Below, piece after piece: positions 8,772 to 17,175 of a stretch of 64,000 nucleotides of DNA. Position numbers and translations under genes: made by a program. Origin of the DNA: Bradyrhizobium manausense (GTDB lineage: Bacteria; Pseudomonadota; Alphaproteobacteria; Rhizobiales; Xanthobacteraceae); assembly GCF_018129685.1 (NCBI RefSeq), contig NZ_JAFCLG010000006.1, forward strand, positions 124,001-188,000, in the 5' to 3' direction. Within the stretch, counting starts at the first letter, position 1. Every line of letters starts with the position of its first letter. The notes beneath the pieces were generated by a model. That model was not told the origin of the DNA. It worked only from the letters and a program-made list of their open reading frames with translations, and searched no databases.

Positions 8772-9053
8772 ATGGACGACGATAAGCCGATCACCGAGCA
8801 GGCGATGGAGACGATCACCACCGCCGTGGAAGCGACCAAGGACGCCGCCGTCACCGCCGTGAAGAAGGTGAAGAAGGCGGCCAAGAAGGTCGCCAAGAAG
8901 GTCGCGCCGAAGAAGGCAAAGAAGGCTTCGAAAAAGAAGGCCAAGAAGGCCGCGAAGAAGTCTTCGAAGAAAGCCGCCAAGAAGTCGGTGAAGAAGACCG
9001 CCAAGAAAATGGCAAAGAAGGCCACCAAGAAGAAAAAGAAGGCGAAGCGCTGA
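8772..9053 (+). CDS. lysine/alanine-rich histone H1-like protein
   Basis: This 93-residue protein has an acidic, helix-forming first third (DDDKPITEQAMETITTAVEA) and then about 60 residues of near-periodic KKAAKK-type units (KKVAKKV, KKAKKAAKKSS, KKTAKKMAKKATKKKKK). The composition matches the bacterial histone-H1-like / PHB-granule-associated basic proteins and suggests nonspecific DNA or polyphosphate binding in the cytoplasm. It is followed by a strong intrinsic terminator at 9071-9103, so it is monocistronic. An antisense open frame covers it but is a low-complexity shadow. Confidence 0.85.
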   Translation: MDDDKPITEQAMETITTAVEATKDAAVTAVKKVKKAAKKVAKKVAPKKAKKASKKKAKKAAKKSSKKAAKKSVKKTAKKMAKKATKKKKKAKR

Positions 9054-9070
9054 TCGCAGCGCGAGGACAA

Positions 9071-9103
9071 GCCTCCGGATGCGGGCACGCCCGGAGGCTT
9101 TTT
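9071..9103 (+). terminator. intrinsic terminator
   Basis: GCCTCCGG (9071-9078) pairs with CCGGAGGC (9091-9098), followed at once by TTTTT. It lies 18 bases after the stop of the histone-like gene. Confidence 0.85.
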
Positions 9104-9105
9104 CC

Positions 9106-9849
9106 CTACCCTCGCGGTTTGGCGGCGCGCCGGCCCGGGTGATGCTGCCCCTTCGGATCACGAAACTCGCTGCGATGGCCGCGCCGGTCCTCGGCATTGA
9201 AGCGCCGCCGCTTCGCAGGTGAGCCGAACGCCTTGATCACCTTCCGCCCGTTGACCTTCTTGATGACGTAGCCGCCCTCGGTCATCGAGAATGGCGCCGT
9301 CAGCGTTCCCTTGTGGTCGAACTTCGTGCCGCGCGGATGTTTGAAGGGCTCGAACCAGGACGGATAGACGAAGTTCGACATCGCAAAGCCGCTGACATTG
9401 AAGGAATCCTCCTCCACGGCGTCGCAGACCTCATAGGCGAATTGCGTATTCCTGTTCTGGTCGGCCCACAGATTGGCCATGGGGTCGATCACCATCTCGA
9501 ACAGCTCGTGCGAGGCCGCTACGCTGACTGGCTCGTCGCCTAGCGCCTTCACGAAGATCTTCGAGATCGGTTGGCCGCGATGGGTCAGCTCGTGGCGCCC
9601 GAGCATGTTCTTGTGGGAGGCGTCGTCGAAATAGACGAGCTGCCAATCGGTCCGCTTCGGCTTGCGCGTCACGTAGAGATCAACCGGATAGCCCCAGACC
9701 GGCAGGAAGTGCTGGTCGTAGCATTTCTGCAGCGCTGCGGTGAGCTCCCTCATATCGCGATCGTCGATCGCCGCCTCGGCATAGTTGATGCAGGCAATTC
9801 GGACCGGCTTCATGGACCTGCCGAGCAGTGCGCGCTTCGCTTTCTTCAT
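9106..9849 (-). CDS. conserved hypothetical protein with HELFEMVIDP motif
   Basis: A 247-residue protein starts at ATG 9849 with GGTGA 6 bases upstream; GTG 9858 is the alternative. It has no signal peptide. The central part contains VAASHELFEMVIDPMANLW; the HExxE/HExxxxxxD arrangement is reminiscent of zinc-peptidase active sites, but no complete HExxH signature is present. Other marked segments are RIACINYAEAAIDDRDMREL and EVCDAVEEDSFNVSGF. The C-terminal 45 residues are very basic (SPAKRRRFNAEDRRGHRSEF), suggesting nucleic-acid binding. I do not assign a function. Confidence 0.75.
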   Translation of the reverse strand: MKKAKRALLGRSMKPVRIACINYAEAAIDDRDMRELTAALQKCYDQHFLPVWGYPVDLYVTRKPKRTDWQLVYFDDASHKNMLGRHELTHRGQPISKIFVKALGDEPVSVAASHELFEMVIDPMANLWADQNRNTQFAYEVCDAVEEDSFNVSGFAMSNFVYPSWFEPFKHPRGTKFDHKGTLTAPFSMTEGGYVIKKVNGRKVIKAFGSPAKRRRFNAEDRRGHRSEFRDPKGQHHPGRRAAKPRG

Positions 9850-9939
9850 GGAAATCACCGTGTGAAAGGGGGCCGCTGTAATGCAGTCAGCCTATCACGA
9901 CGCAGTCTGCACGTCAGGGATGTATTCCGGCAAGCCTGC

Positions 9940-10818
9940 CTAGGTGACGAAACGCCGGTTGACGACGAACACCGCGGCCGCACACATCGCCATGCCCGCG
10001 ATCGCCAGTGCGTCGAGCTTCTCACCGAACAGCAGATAGGCCATCAGCGCCGTGACGGCCGGCACCAGATAGAACAGGCTCGCAACCGAGGTCGCCGCGG
10101 CATGCCGGATCAGCCAGTACAACAGCCCGATCGATCCGATCGAGAGCGCGACCGCAAGCCACCCGAGCGCGAGCACAAACTCCCGCGTCCAGTGCACCAC
10201 ACGATCCTCGAACAGGAAGGCGCCGGCGGTGAAGAAGATAGTCACCGCCACATATTGCACGAGATTGCCGGCACGCCAGTCGATCTGATTGCAGTAGCGG
10301 CGCTGGTAGAGCGTACCGAGCGTGATGCTGATCAGCGAGACCACGGAGGCCAGCCAGCCGAGTCCGGCCTCTCCCGTCATGGGGCGATTGTGCAGGATCA
10401 GCGCCACGCCGCCGAGGCCGAGCAGCAGGCCGCCCCATTGCACGGGCGTCACCTTCTCGCCGAGCCAGCGGTTGGCGATGGTCGAGGTCAGGATCGGCTG
10501 CAGGCCTGGAATGAGCGCGGAGAGCCCCGCCGGAATTGAGTGCGCGATCGCGATCGCGGTGCCGCCGAGATAGAAACCGTGGACCAGAATGCCGGCCACC
10601 GCGCTATGCGCGATGCCGGTACGATCAGGCCATTTCGGCCGCGTGATCGCCGCGATGATTGCCATCAGGCAGACCACCACGGCCATGCGAATGGCAAGAT
10701 AGGTCAAGGGATCGGCGTTGTTGATCACGTATTTCGTGCCGATGAAGCCGGTGCTCCAGAGCAGCACGAACAGGACCGGTGCCGCCCGCGCGGCCATATG
10801 CTCTCGATCATGATTCAT
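9940..10818 (-). CDS. DMT-superfamily transporter (EamA family)
   Basis: A 292-residue inner-membrane protein made of two EamA repeats, each of five transmembrane helices; the first helix carries LLWSTGFIGTKYVI. The start at 10818 follows an ideal AAGGAGGACGCA ribosome binding site. The length and repeat layout are those of RhtA/YdcZ-like exporters of amino acids or metabolites. The substrate cannot be told from sequence. It is not obviously in an operon. Confidence 0.93.
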   Translation of the reverse strand: MNHDREHMAARAAPVLFVLLWSTGFIGTKYVINNADPLTYLAIRMAVVVCLMAIIAAITRPKWPDRTGIAHSAVAGILVHGFYLGGTAIAIAHSIPAGLSALIPGLQPILTSTIANRWLGEKVTPVQWGGLLLGLGGVALILHNRPMTGEAGLGWLASVVSLISITLGTLYQRRYCNQIDWRAGNLVQYVAVTIFFTAGAFLFEDRVVHWTREFVLALGWLAVALSIGSIGLLYWLIRHAAATSVASLFYLVPAVTALMAYLLFGEKLDALAIAGMAMCAAAVFVVNRRFVT

Positions 10819-10907
10819 TGCGTCCTCCTTGCCCGAGCAAGGTACGGCGCGGCAAGGTGAATTTCTGATGCTGCGCTGCGACGGACGCGGCGCCTCAGAT
10901 CAGCCGA

Positions 10908-11354
10908 TCACCATTCGTCCGGACAGGGATCGATGATCTTCCAGAGATCGACCCCGTTCTTGATCTTCTTCATGTCCGTGGTGAGCCCGCCATTGCGGCG
11001 GATCCAGTCCTTCACTGTGTCAGGATAGTAGGACATCAGGTCGGACGTCCCTTCCGAGCTCGTGACCTTGATGCCGAAGGTGAAGGCCTTGTCGTAATAG
11101 GCCTGGTGGAAGCCGAGGCTCGCCTTCGGCGTCACGCAGATCTTGTTCAGCGGCACGATGCCGAGCACGAGCGTGCAGGCCGAGTTGCAGATGCCGTCGA
11201 TGATCACGCGCTCACCGGTGTCGCGGACGCGCTTGTACTTGGCCTTGTACTCCTCGACATAGCCGCCATGGTCGCGAGTGATATGCAGTTCGGCGCGCGC
11301 TGGCGTGGCAGCAGCGAGGAAGAGCAACAGCAGGCTGAGGAGCGTGATGCGCAT
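10908..11354 (-). CDS. periplasmic ClpP/crotonase-fold-like protein
   Basis: A 148-residue protein from ATG 11354; the open frame extends to 11504, but only the internal Met precedes a signal peptide (LLSLLLLFLAAATPARA). The mature part contains GERVIIDGICNSACTLVLG followed by VTPKASLGFHQAYYD. The Ser-Ala-Cys after a beta-strand and the His about 30 residues later resemble the Ser-His arrangement of ClpP-fold periplasmic proteins (COG3904 type). Whether a complete triad exists is not certain. Function would be proteolysis or a non-catalytic relative. Confidence 0.72.
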   Translation of the reverse strand: MRITLLSLLLLFLAAATPARAELHITRDHGGYVEEYKAKYKRVRDTGERVIIDGICNSACTLVLGIVPLNKICVTPKASLGFHQAYYDKAFTFGIKVTSSEGTSDLMSYYPDTVKDWIRRNGGLTTDMKKIKNGVDLWKIIDPCPDEW

Positions 11355-11659
11355 GGCGGCTTGACGACAAAACCTTGAAGGAACGAACCGGCCCCGAAAG
11401 AGCACCCAATGAAACCCCAAAGGCGCCAGCAGGAGGAATCTTTGACCGGATTCTCTTTGGCCATACTTGTGTGGGGAATTCGTTAAGCATCCCGAAAAGG
11501 CCAAAAATGGGCAGGCTCCGCCCCCTTTCCGGCAATTCTGTCACACCCAGCTGGGAATCTGTGGGACTGAACCCAATTTCCCCGCCCCGGACGGGTGCCC
11601 CTGCGACCCGAAATGGCTATAGATGGCTGAGCTATTCGCGCAGGTTCCGGAGAATCGAG
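11355..11659. promoter_or_regulatory. 305-bp divergent intergenic region
   Basis: Lies between the ClpP-like gene (minus) and the small secreted protein at 11660 (plus). Both frames extend into it without stops, but no signal peptide or ribosome binding site supports longer proteins. It must hold two promoters; no operator was recognised. Confidence 0.35.
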
Positions 11660-11923
11660 ATGAGCAAGTTGAAGCTTGTAGCCGCGGTTGCTGCCCTGTC
11701 GGCCGCAATCCTAGCCTCCAGCCTGGCGGAGGCGCGGGTGCATCACCGGTACCACGGCTACTACGCCAACCCACTGCCCTATCCGATCAGCTATCTGCAC
11801 AATTACGGCCCGGGCATTGACCCCGGTACCTTCGCCTTCTACGACGGCCCATCGACCAACCACTGCTACCGGAGCGCGGCCGCCTATGTCGGCCAGGATC
11901 GCCGGCGGCACCCCTGCTACTGA
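11660..11923 (+). CDS. small secreted Tyr/His/Pro-rich protein
   Basis: The 87-residue product starts at ATG 11660 and has a signal peptide (LKLVAAVAALSAAILASSLA) cleaved near AEA. The mature part reads HHRYHGYYANPLPYPISYLH and ends HPCY, with two cysteines. The composition suggests a small envelope or periplasmic protein. No family can be named. GAGAATCGAG just upstream can serve as ribosome binding site. Confidence 0.7.
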   Translation: MSKLKLVAAVAALSAAILASSLAEARVHHRYHGYYANPLPYPISYLHNYGPGIDPGTFAFYDGPSTNHCYRSAAAYVGQDRRRHPCY

Positions 11924-12129
11924 GGCGGCGCGGCGGTCCGCCAATCCTATCCGGGATTCGAATTAAGGGCGTTGGCCGTCAATGCTGAGCTCGGACGGCT
12001 TGCCGGTGCGCAATCAGGCCTGAGGCGGGCCAGCTGAAGCCTGTTCATCAGCATTACATTTCGGTTCTGCCACAATTTGATCAGAACGACTTCGATATCC
12101 TGTGTTGGTCAAGCGGAGGAAGAAACATC

Positions 12130-12405
12130 ATGAATCCAAAGATTGGCCTCGTCGCCGTATCGTTGTTCGGTGCGCTCGCGGCACCGTCGGCGGCGTCGGC
12201 CATGCCTGTTGCGCCGGTGCCCGCGACGCCGCAAGTCTCCGGCATCGAGCAGGTCCGCATGGTCTGCAATGCCTGGGGACGGTGCTGGTGGCAGCCCAAC
12301 GTGTATTACGGTTACGGCCCCGGATATTATGGGCCGCCGCGCTATTACGGCCCGCGCTATTATGGCCCGCGCTACTATGGCTATTACGGCTATCGCCGCT
12401 GGTGA
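12130..12405 (+). CDS. small secreted Gly/Tyr-rich repeat protein
   Basis: A 91-residue protein. The signal peptide ends at ASA (residue about 24). It is followed by VCNAWGRCWWQPN, which resembles the cysteine-containing prefix of GCG_CRPN-type small rhizobial proteins, and then by the repeat units YYGP/RYYGPRYYG to the end. AAGCGGAGGAAGAAACATC in front gives a strong ribosome binding site (GGAGGAAG). A perfect hairpin follows at 12410-12433. Probably an envelope-associated low-complexity protein; function unknown. Confidence 0.8.
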   Translation: MNPKIGLVAVSLFGALAAPSAASAMPVAPVPATPQVSGIEQVRMVCNAWGRCWWQPNVYYGYGPGYYGPPRYYGPRYYGPRYYGYYGYRRW

Positions 12406-12409
12406 TATT

Positions 12410-12433
12410 CGAAGGGGCCCCAGGGCCCCTTCG
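12410..12433 (+). terminator. hairpin terminator
   Basis: CGAAGGGGCCC (12410-12420) pairs with GGGCCCCTTCG (12423-12433) around two bases, followed by CTTTTG. Located 4 bases after the stop of the Gly/Tyr-rich gene. Confidence 0.75.
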
Positions 12434-12844
12434 CTTTTGCGAGATGGCGCGCTCCGTCCGCGCTGCCGTAGTGCTTGAAAACTGATTTAGATCAAGGATG
12501 AAATCCGTCGAGCCGTCATGCTGCACCGATGGCCGATTTGATCGTATTCCGATGCCCTCAGACGGGCATGAACGTGCAAACGCATCTTGAGAAGCAGGAG
12601 ACTCGGGAAGGACGAAATTTTGAGTCCTTCGCCTGCCCAGCGTGCACGCGAATCCACTTCATCGACCTCGCCTCCGGCAAGCCGATGAACCGGGGTCGTT
12701 GACGGCAGCATCGATCCGAGTTCGTGGAATGATGTCCGCAATATTACGGCACTGAATCATGTTTACTGAATCGGCAAGTTTCGCCATTGATGGCCATGTA
12801 CCGACGTTCATTTCAATGTCACATTGCAGCATCCGGCCAGACGC
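12434..12844. other. 411-bp region without a convincing gene
   Basis: An 84-codon minus-strand frame (12487-12741) has no ribosome binding site and no protein-like composition, so I left it out. The AT-richer stretch from 12745 to 12820 probably holds the promoter of the AraC-type regulator. Confidence 0.4.
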
Positions 12845-13816
12845 ATGTTCTTTGACGCTCTCGCCCCGTCTTCCGCGCTCCAGTTGACCCGGTTTACCGA
12901 TATCGACGCGTTTCGGCCGGCCGAGTCGCTGGAGGATTCCCGGAGCATTCCCCTCGACGTCGCCAATTTCGCCGCGGCGCGAGCGATCGTGAACCTGCCG
13001 GCGTGTCGCATCATTGTGGCAAGGTCGTTTGCACGCATCCTAGAGACGACCTACCGCGCACCGGGCGGCATGGTGATCCTTCCGATGAGCGACGATCTGT
13101 GCGCCAGTTCGAACGGAGTGGAGCTCGACGCGCGTTTCTTCGTCGCGTTGCGGGGCAATCATCACTGCCATTTCGTAGAGCCCAAGGTCAATCATCACGC
13201 TCTGATCATGTTCTCGCCCGCGCTCAGGGATCGCGGCTGGTTCGATCGCGCCGATGCATTGTGGGTTCGCATCGCCGACCCCGCCACTCATCTCCACGCA
13301 CGGCAGCTTGTGCAGGACATCCTGCGAACCGCGTCGGTGCAGCCGCATATGTTCGAGACGACCGAGGTCGCCGCCCATCTCCAGGAGGGGCTGCTACTCG
13401 CTTTCGACGACCTGTTTCGAATGACTCCGCTTCCCGATCGCGGGGCCCCTAGCGCGGGAGCGCGCTCGGCCAGGCTTGTGCAGCAGATCGACGAGTACGT
13501 CAGAGCCTATCCGACCGCTCCGATCTATACGGCCGATCTCGCAGATGAATTCGGCGTCTCGATCCGGACCCTCGGCGGCGCGGTGGCCAAGGTGCGTGGG
13601 ATGAGCCTGCATCAATACATCCGCCTGAAGCGGCTGTGGGCTACACGCACGCAACTCCTCAGGAGCGGCGGCGCATCGGTCGCCTCGTGTGCGCGTGCCC
13701 ATGGCTTCCATCACCTCGGCGAGTTTGCGGCGGCCTACCGTGCGACATTTCACGAGGCGCCCTCGGATACGCTGGCGCGGGCCCGGCAAACTGGTTGTCC
13801 CGGCCGCCTAGCGTAA
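12845..13816 (+). CDS. AraC-family transcriptional regulator
   Basis: A 323-residue protein from ATG 12845 (a TTG at 12824 is possible). The N-terminal about 200 residues resemble the AraC-binding-like ligand domain of the group that includes FeaR/AraC_binding_2. The C-terminal about 100 residues carry the double helix-turn-helix: TADLADEFGVSIRTLGGAV for the first, and SVASCARAHGFHHLGEFAAA then YRATFHEAPSDTL for the second with its conserved tail. It has no adjacent target operon; neighbours on both sides are separated by long gaps. Ligand unknown. Confidence 0.9.
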   Translation: MFFDALAPSSALQLTRFTDIDAFRPAESLEDSRSIPLDVANFAAARAIVNLPACRIIVARSFARILETTYRAPGGMVILPMSDDLCASSNGVELDARFFVALRGNHHCHFVEPKVNHHALIMFSPALRDRGWFDRADALWVRIADPATHLHARQLVQDILRTASVQPHMFETTEVAAHLQEGLLLAFDDLFRMTPLPDRGAPSAGARSARLVQQIDEYVRAYPTAPIYTADLADEFGVSIRTLGGAVAKVRGMSLHQYIRLKRLWATRTQLLRSGGASVASCARAHGFHHLGEFAAAYRATFHEAPSDTLARARQTGCPGRLA

Positions 13817-14459
13817 CACCGATATAACGTTAGAATAACAGATGACCCGGTATCGAACCCGCCGCACAACGGTTTGCGAGCGCTGCCGATAGATGCACCA
13901 ATCCAAGCACGTCCCCTGCAAGGCGAACTCGAGAACGGGCAAGGACTGCTACCGATTAGTTGGAGGACAACAGTTTGCGCAGGCGTGCGACCTCGATCCG
14001 CGTCTCCAAGATCACGCGCATCAAAAGCGCATTCTCATGCTCAAGATCCGTGATGCGACGCCGCCGGCTGCTCTCATCCTGCTTCAAAGCAAGATCGTAT
14101 ACATTTGAGTTTGCGTTCGCCTGCGGCGGCGCCTTGCCAAAGCCCGATTTTTTTATCGGATTTGTTGTTCCAGGCACCTCAACCCCCAATACTGGCAAAC
14201 AACAGACACACCAATCAATCTCGCGAGCAACCCCACTCGCGAGGCCAAGCCTGTTTCAGCCTCTTCTAGTTATGTTTCTTATCGTTGCTGTGACTGATCT
14301 TAAACAAGGAGTCAGATTTCTGGCCGAATGTGGGAAATTCGTTGCTCAAATTTCGCCAAGTTGCCAGCTAACTTTGTCCTGTCGCTGAACTGTAATCTCC
14401 ACAGATGCATCCATCGCCGCGATTGCCGCAGCCGAGCCTCGCGATGCCATGAAATTGTT
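13817..14459. other. 643-bp intergenic region, one doubtful small frame
   Basis: Apart from the possible coiled-coil frame at 13956-14198 I see no gene. The part from 14100 to 14400 is AT-richer than the surroundings. It ends just before the stop of the prepilin peptidase gene. Confidence 0.4.
13956..14198 (-). CDS. possible small coiled-coil protein
   Basis: An 80-codon frame. The C-terminal half, RRRRITDLEHENALLMRVIL followed by ETRIEVARLRKLLSSN, has heptad spacing of Leu/Ile and looks like a short coiled coil or leucine zipper, which random frames rarely show. The N-terminal half is rich in Pro, Gly and Asn. No strong ribosome binding site is visible. It could be a real orphan protein or the tail of a decayed gene. 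Confidence 0.4.
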   Translation of the reverse strand: MPVLGVEVPGTTNPIKKSGFGKAPPQANANSNVYDLALKQDESSRRRRITDLEHENALLMRVILETRIEVARLRKLLSSN

Positions 14460-15068
14460 CTACCAGGCGCCCGGCAGGGTCATCTGCAACAACCAACCGA
14501 CCCAGATCGCCGGAGCGAAGAACAGGCCGAATGGCATACGACTGGTCAGCCGCAGCCGTTGACGCAGTAACAAATAGCGTAGAGCGTAGGTTGCAAGAGC
14601 TGAAAGCGCGGCGATTTCGATTGCAATCGGCAAGATCGACCAGTCAAGCCACGCCCCGGCGACCGCAGCGAGCTTGACGTCACCAAGTCCCAGGCCATGC
14701 CGACCGCGCAGGCGAGCGTAGGCCAAGCGTACTGCCAAAAAAGCGCCGGCAACGATGATGGCGCGCAACAGGGCAATCAACAGTGCCGACAGGTCACCCT
14801 GCGCCACCACCATCGCATTGACCAAGCCCAGGACCAGCCCGGCAACGTTCAAGGCATCGGGTATCAGAAGATATCTCGCATCGATGATGGCTATTGTCAG
14901 CATGACAAGCGCCAACCCCGCGCCCGCCACGCCTAAAGCCCCATGGGCAACCGTCAGGCTCGTTACGACCGAAAAGAGACCGGCCAAGCCAGCGACAACG
15001 TATGACCAAAAGCGATGGTCAACGATGGTTTCGGCCGAAACCGGCACATCCGCCTTGTCATTTCGCAT
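14460..15068 (-). CDS. type IV prepilin peptidase (A24 family)
   Basis: A 202-residue polytopic inner-membrane aspartyl protease that cleaves the leader of type IV pilin-like proteins. The two catalytic aspartates lie in IDARYLLIPD and GLGLGDVKLA (the GxGD motif). It lacks the N-terminal methyltransferase region of full PilD/GspO, like CpaA/TadV enzymes. Type II secretion genes lie at the far right of the window, so it may process their pseudopilins; Tad pili are the alternative. The start overlaps the stop of the small secreted gene at 15058-15336 by 11 bases, suggesting translational coupling. Confidence 0.9.
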   Translation of the reverse strand: MRNDKADVPVSAETIVDHRFWSYVVAGLAGLFSVVTSLTVAHGALGVAGAGLALVMLTIAIIDARYLLIPDALNVAGLVLGLVNAMVVAQGDLSALLIALLRAIIVAGAFLAVRLAYARLRGRHGLGLGDVKLAAVAGAWLDWSILPIAIEIAALSALATYALRYLLLRQRLRLTSRMPFGLFFAPAIWVGWLLQMTLPGAW

Positions 15069-15336
15069 CTATGGGCGCGCCATTGCAGGCATCGCTGCCC
15101 TCGTAAGTCCACTTTCCCTGCTTTTCTTTGCCACAAACCATGACTGCTTTGGAGGCAAAACAGAATGCTGCACCTTCGCTGAAGACACGGCTGCCCCAAA
15201 TGCACGCACTGGGCGGAACGGGAAATGGAACAAGAAGCACGGGCGGCTGACCCGGTGTCAGCGCAGGTAGCGGTTGCGCTGAGGCCGCAGCGCCAAACAG
15301 GAGCCCAAATGTCACAATGACGCGCCTGGCCATCAT
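15058..15336 (-). CDS. small secreted cysteine-containing protein (DUF1496-like)
   Basis: A 92-residue protein with signal peptide (VIVTFGLLFGAAASAQ). The mature part holds four cysteines in CIWGSRVFSEGAAFCFAS, VMVCGKEKQG and DACNGA, matching the C-x-SEGA-x-C-W pattern of DUF1496-like small periplasmic proteins. Its 3' end overlaps the prepilin peptidase start by 11 bases, so the two are probably one operon. Its role in pilus or type II secretion assembly is only suggested by this linkage. Confidence 0.75.
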   Translation of the reverse strand: MMARRVIVTFGLLFGAAASAQPLPALTPGQPPVLLVPFPVPPSACIWGSRVFSEGAAFCFASKAVMVCGKEKQGKWTYEGSDACNGAPIDAK

Positions 15337-15494
15337 ATTGTGTTCTCAAGCACCAAGTGAACTGGAAGATGATCGAATTTCAGGACCAAGTAGTCAATCC
15401 GGCAGGCCTCGGCGACAGGCTCAGCACAAACTCTTTTGTCCTGCAAATCCGGCTCTAGGCGCGCCGCTGCGGTGCTCGCATGGAGCCCCTCGCA

Positions 15495-16958
15495 TCAATA
15501 GGCGTTGCGCGGCCTGATCAACTCGAAGGCCGTCCTGAACATGATGGAGATGTCCAAGGCCAGACTCCAGTTATCGATGTACCAAAGATCCAGCTTGACC
15601 CTCTTCTCCATCAGCTCAAGCTGCGGAGTACCGCCGCGACACCCCTGCACCTGCGCCCACCCCGTGATCCCGGGCTTCACGTGGTGCCGGAAAGCATAAT
15701 TGGCGATCATTTTGCCGTATTCGTAATCATGGGCCAGTGCATGCGGCCGTGGCCCGACCATGGACATGTTACCCTGCAGCACGTTCAACAATTGCGGCAG
15801 TTCGTCGATGCTGGTCTCACGGAGAAAGCGGCCCACCCGGGTGACGCGCGGGTCCTGCTTCGTCGCCTGCACGACGGCAGCACCATCTTCAAGCACTTTC
15901 ATGCTGCGCAATTTGTAAATGACGAAGGGCTGGCCGTTGAAACCATGGCGGCGCTGCCGGAAGATGATGGGGCCATGCGATTCAAGCTTGACGGCAAGTG
16001 CAGCCAGCACCAACACCGGAGAGAGCAGAAACAGCGAGGTGGCAGCCACCGTCACGTCCAGGACTCGCTTGGACAGACGTTCAAGGTTGGTCAACGGCGC
16101 ACGTTGCAGCTCGACCATGTACGACCGCTGTGGCGTTGAGGTCTGACGGCGTAAAATGGTCGACACTGCGCAATCGGGCAGCAGGCGAACTGGAAGGGGG
16201 ATTGCCCTCAGCCGATCGAGAACCAGTTCGATATCCTCGGCCCGCGCCCACGACAAGGCGAGAACGATCTCCTCCGCGGGCGTGCCCCGCACGCGCTGCT
16301 GCGCCGTTTCGACGTGCAGTTTGTGCAGCTCCGAGGACGGGTCGCCTCCCCCGTCGCGGGGCAGCACGACGCGCTCAATTTCGTCCAGGCCAAACCTGAC
16401 CAGCAAGTCGCGCCGGGCGAACTGCGCCATCTCGCTCTGTGTTCCGATCACGATCGCGCGTCGGCCGCGGATCGCTCCCGTCATAAGGGCCGAACTCAGG
16501 CAACGGCGTGCCATGCGCCGGGTCGCCACGAGGCCGAATCCCCCCAAAACGAAGAAGCAAACGACGGAGCCGCGCGAGGTCTGGCCTGCGGATTTCAGCA
16601 GAAACAGGACAATTGCAAGGACAAGTATTGCGAGGCACCAGCTCGCCCAGACGCGCCCATGGTCGCGCTCCCGCTCGAGCAGCTCGTTCATCCGGTAAAG
16701 ACCGAAATGGTACGCCGCAAGCACGTATGTGGAGCTGGCCACCAAGCCCAGGCCGGCATAGACACCAGCATCGCCGAAACTGGCGCTGATTGCGCGCTGG
16801 TAGAGGACTCCACCCAAGATGCCGGCCACGACGATCACCAGGGCGTCAGCAAGCGCGAAAAGCGGCTCAATAACCTCGAACCGGACCCCGATACGGGGCC
16901 GTCTGGCACGCTCCTCGACGGCTGTCGACGAACGGTCGAGATCGGTTATGTCAGTCAT
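15495..16958 (-). CDS. EPS priming sugar transferase (polyprenyl glycosylphosphotransferase)
   Basis: This 487-residue WcaJ/ExoY-type enzyme transfers a hexose-1-phosphate to undecaprenyl phosphate, the first step of exopolysaccharide synthesis at the inner membrane. The N-terminal half has four to five transmembrane helices and a nucleotide-binding-like middle part. The C-terminal catalytic domain shows [55 protein letters not shown] and [13 protein letters not shown]. It lies alone, 11 kb from the Wza/BY-kinase genes and 30 kb from the glycosyltransferases, but is their natural partner. The promoter side (16959-17040) is AT-rich. Confidence 0.95.
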   Translation of the reverse strand: MTDITDLDRSSTAVEERARRPRIGVRFEVIEPLFALADALVIVVAGILGGVLYQRAISASFGDAGVYAGLGLVASSTYVLAAYHFGLYRMNELLERERDHGRVWASWCLAILVLAIVLFLLKSAGQTSRGSVVCFFVLGGFGLVATRRMARRCLSSALMTGAIRGRRAIVIGTQSEMAQFARRDLLVRFGLDEIERVVLPRDGGGDPSSELHKLHVETAQQRVRGTPAEEIVLALSWARAEDIELVLDRLRAIPLPVRLLPDCAVSTILRRQTSTPQRSYMVELQRAPLTNLERLSKRVLDVTVAATSLFLLSPVLVLAALAVKLESHGPIIFRQRRHGFNGQPFVIYKLRSMKVLEDGAAVVQATKQDPRVTRVGRFLRETSIDELPQLLNVLQGNMSMVGPRPHALAHDYEYGKMIANYAFRHHVKPGITGWAQVQGCRGGTPQLELMEKRVKLDLWYIDNWSLALDISIMFRTAFELIRPRNAY

Positions 16959-17175
16959 GCTGCACCTGCGTCGGTAGACCGCCGCATAGCACGTTATATA
17001 TCACATTATGATGATATTTACTTAACGTTTACCAGGTCTGTTGCAGCTCAAATCGACCCGCGCGGTCCGGAGCCGCAACGCTCAAAAATCGCAGCAGGAA
17101 TACCGGCCGCGCGGGCCCGGACAAGGATCGGGCCGCGCTCGCTTTTTTCTGGTGGCTCGGCCCGGACCTCACATG
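16959..17175. promoter_or_regulatory. 217-bp intergenic region with AT-rich promoter of the sugar transferase
   Basis: Bases 16987-17030 (GTTATATATCACATTATGATGATATTTACTT, quoted in part) are far richer in A/T than the flanks and lie upstream of the minus-strand sugar transferase gene. The rest, up to the parvulin stop at 17176, is GC-rich without a clear hairpin and T tract. Confidence 0.4.

Noticed and set aside
12487-12741. 84-codon minus-strand frame between the Gly/Tyr-rich gene and the AraC regulator
   Set aside because: No Shine-Dalgarno sequence, no signal peptide or domain, and it runs into the regulator's promoter region.
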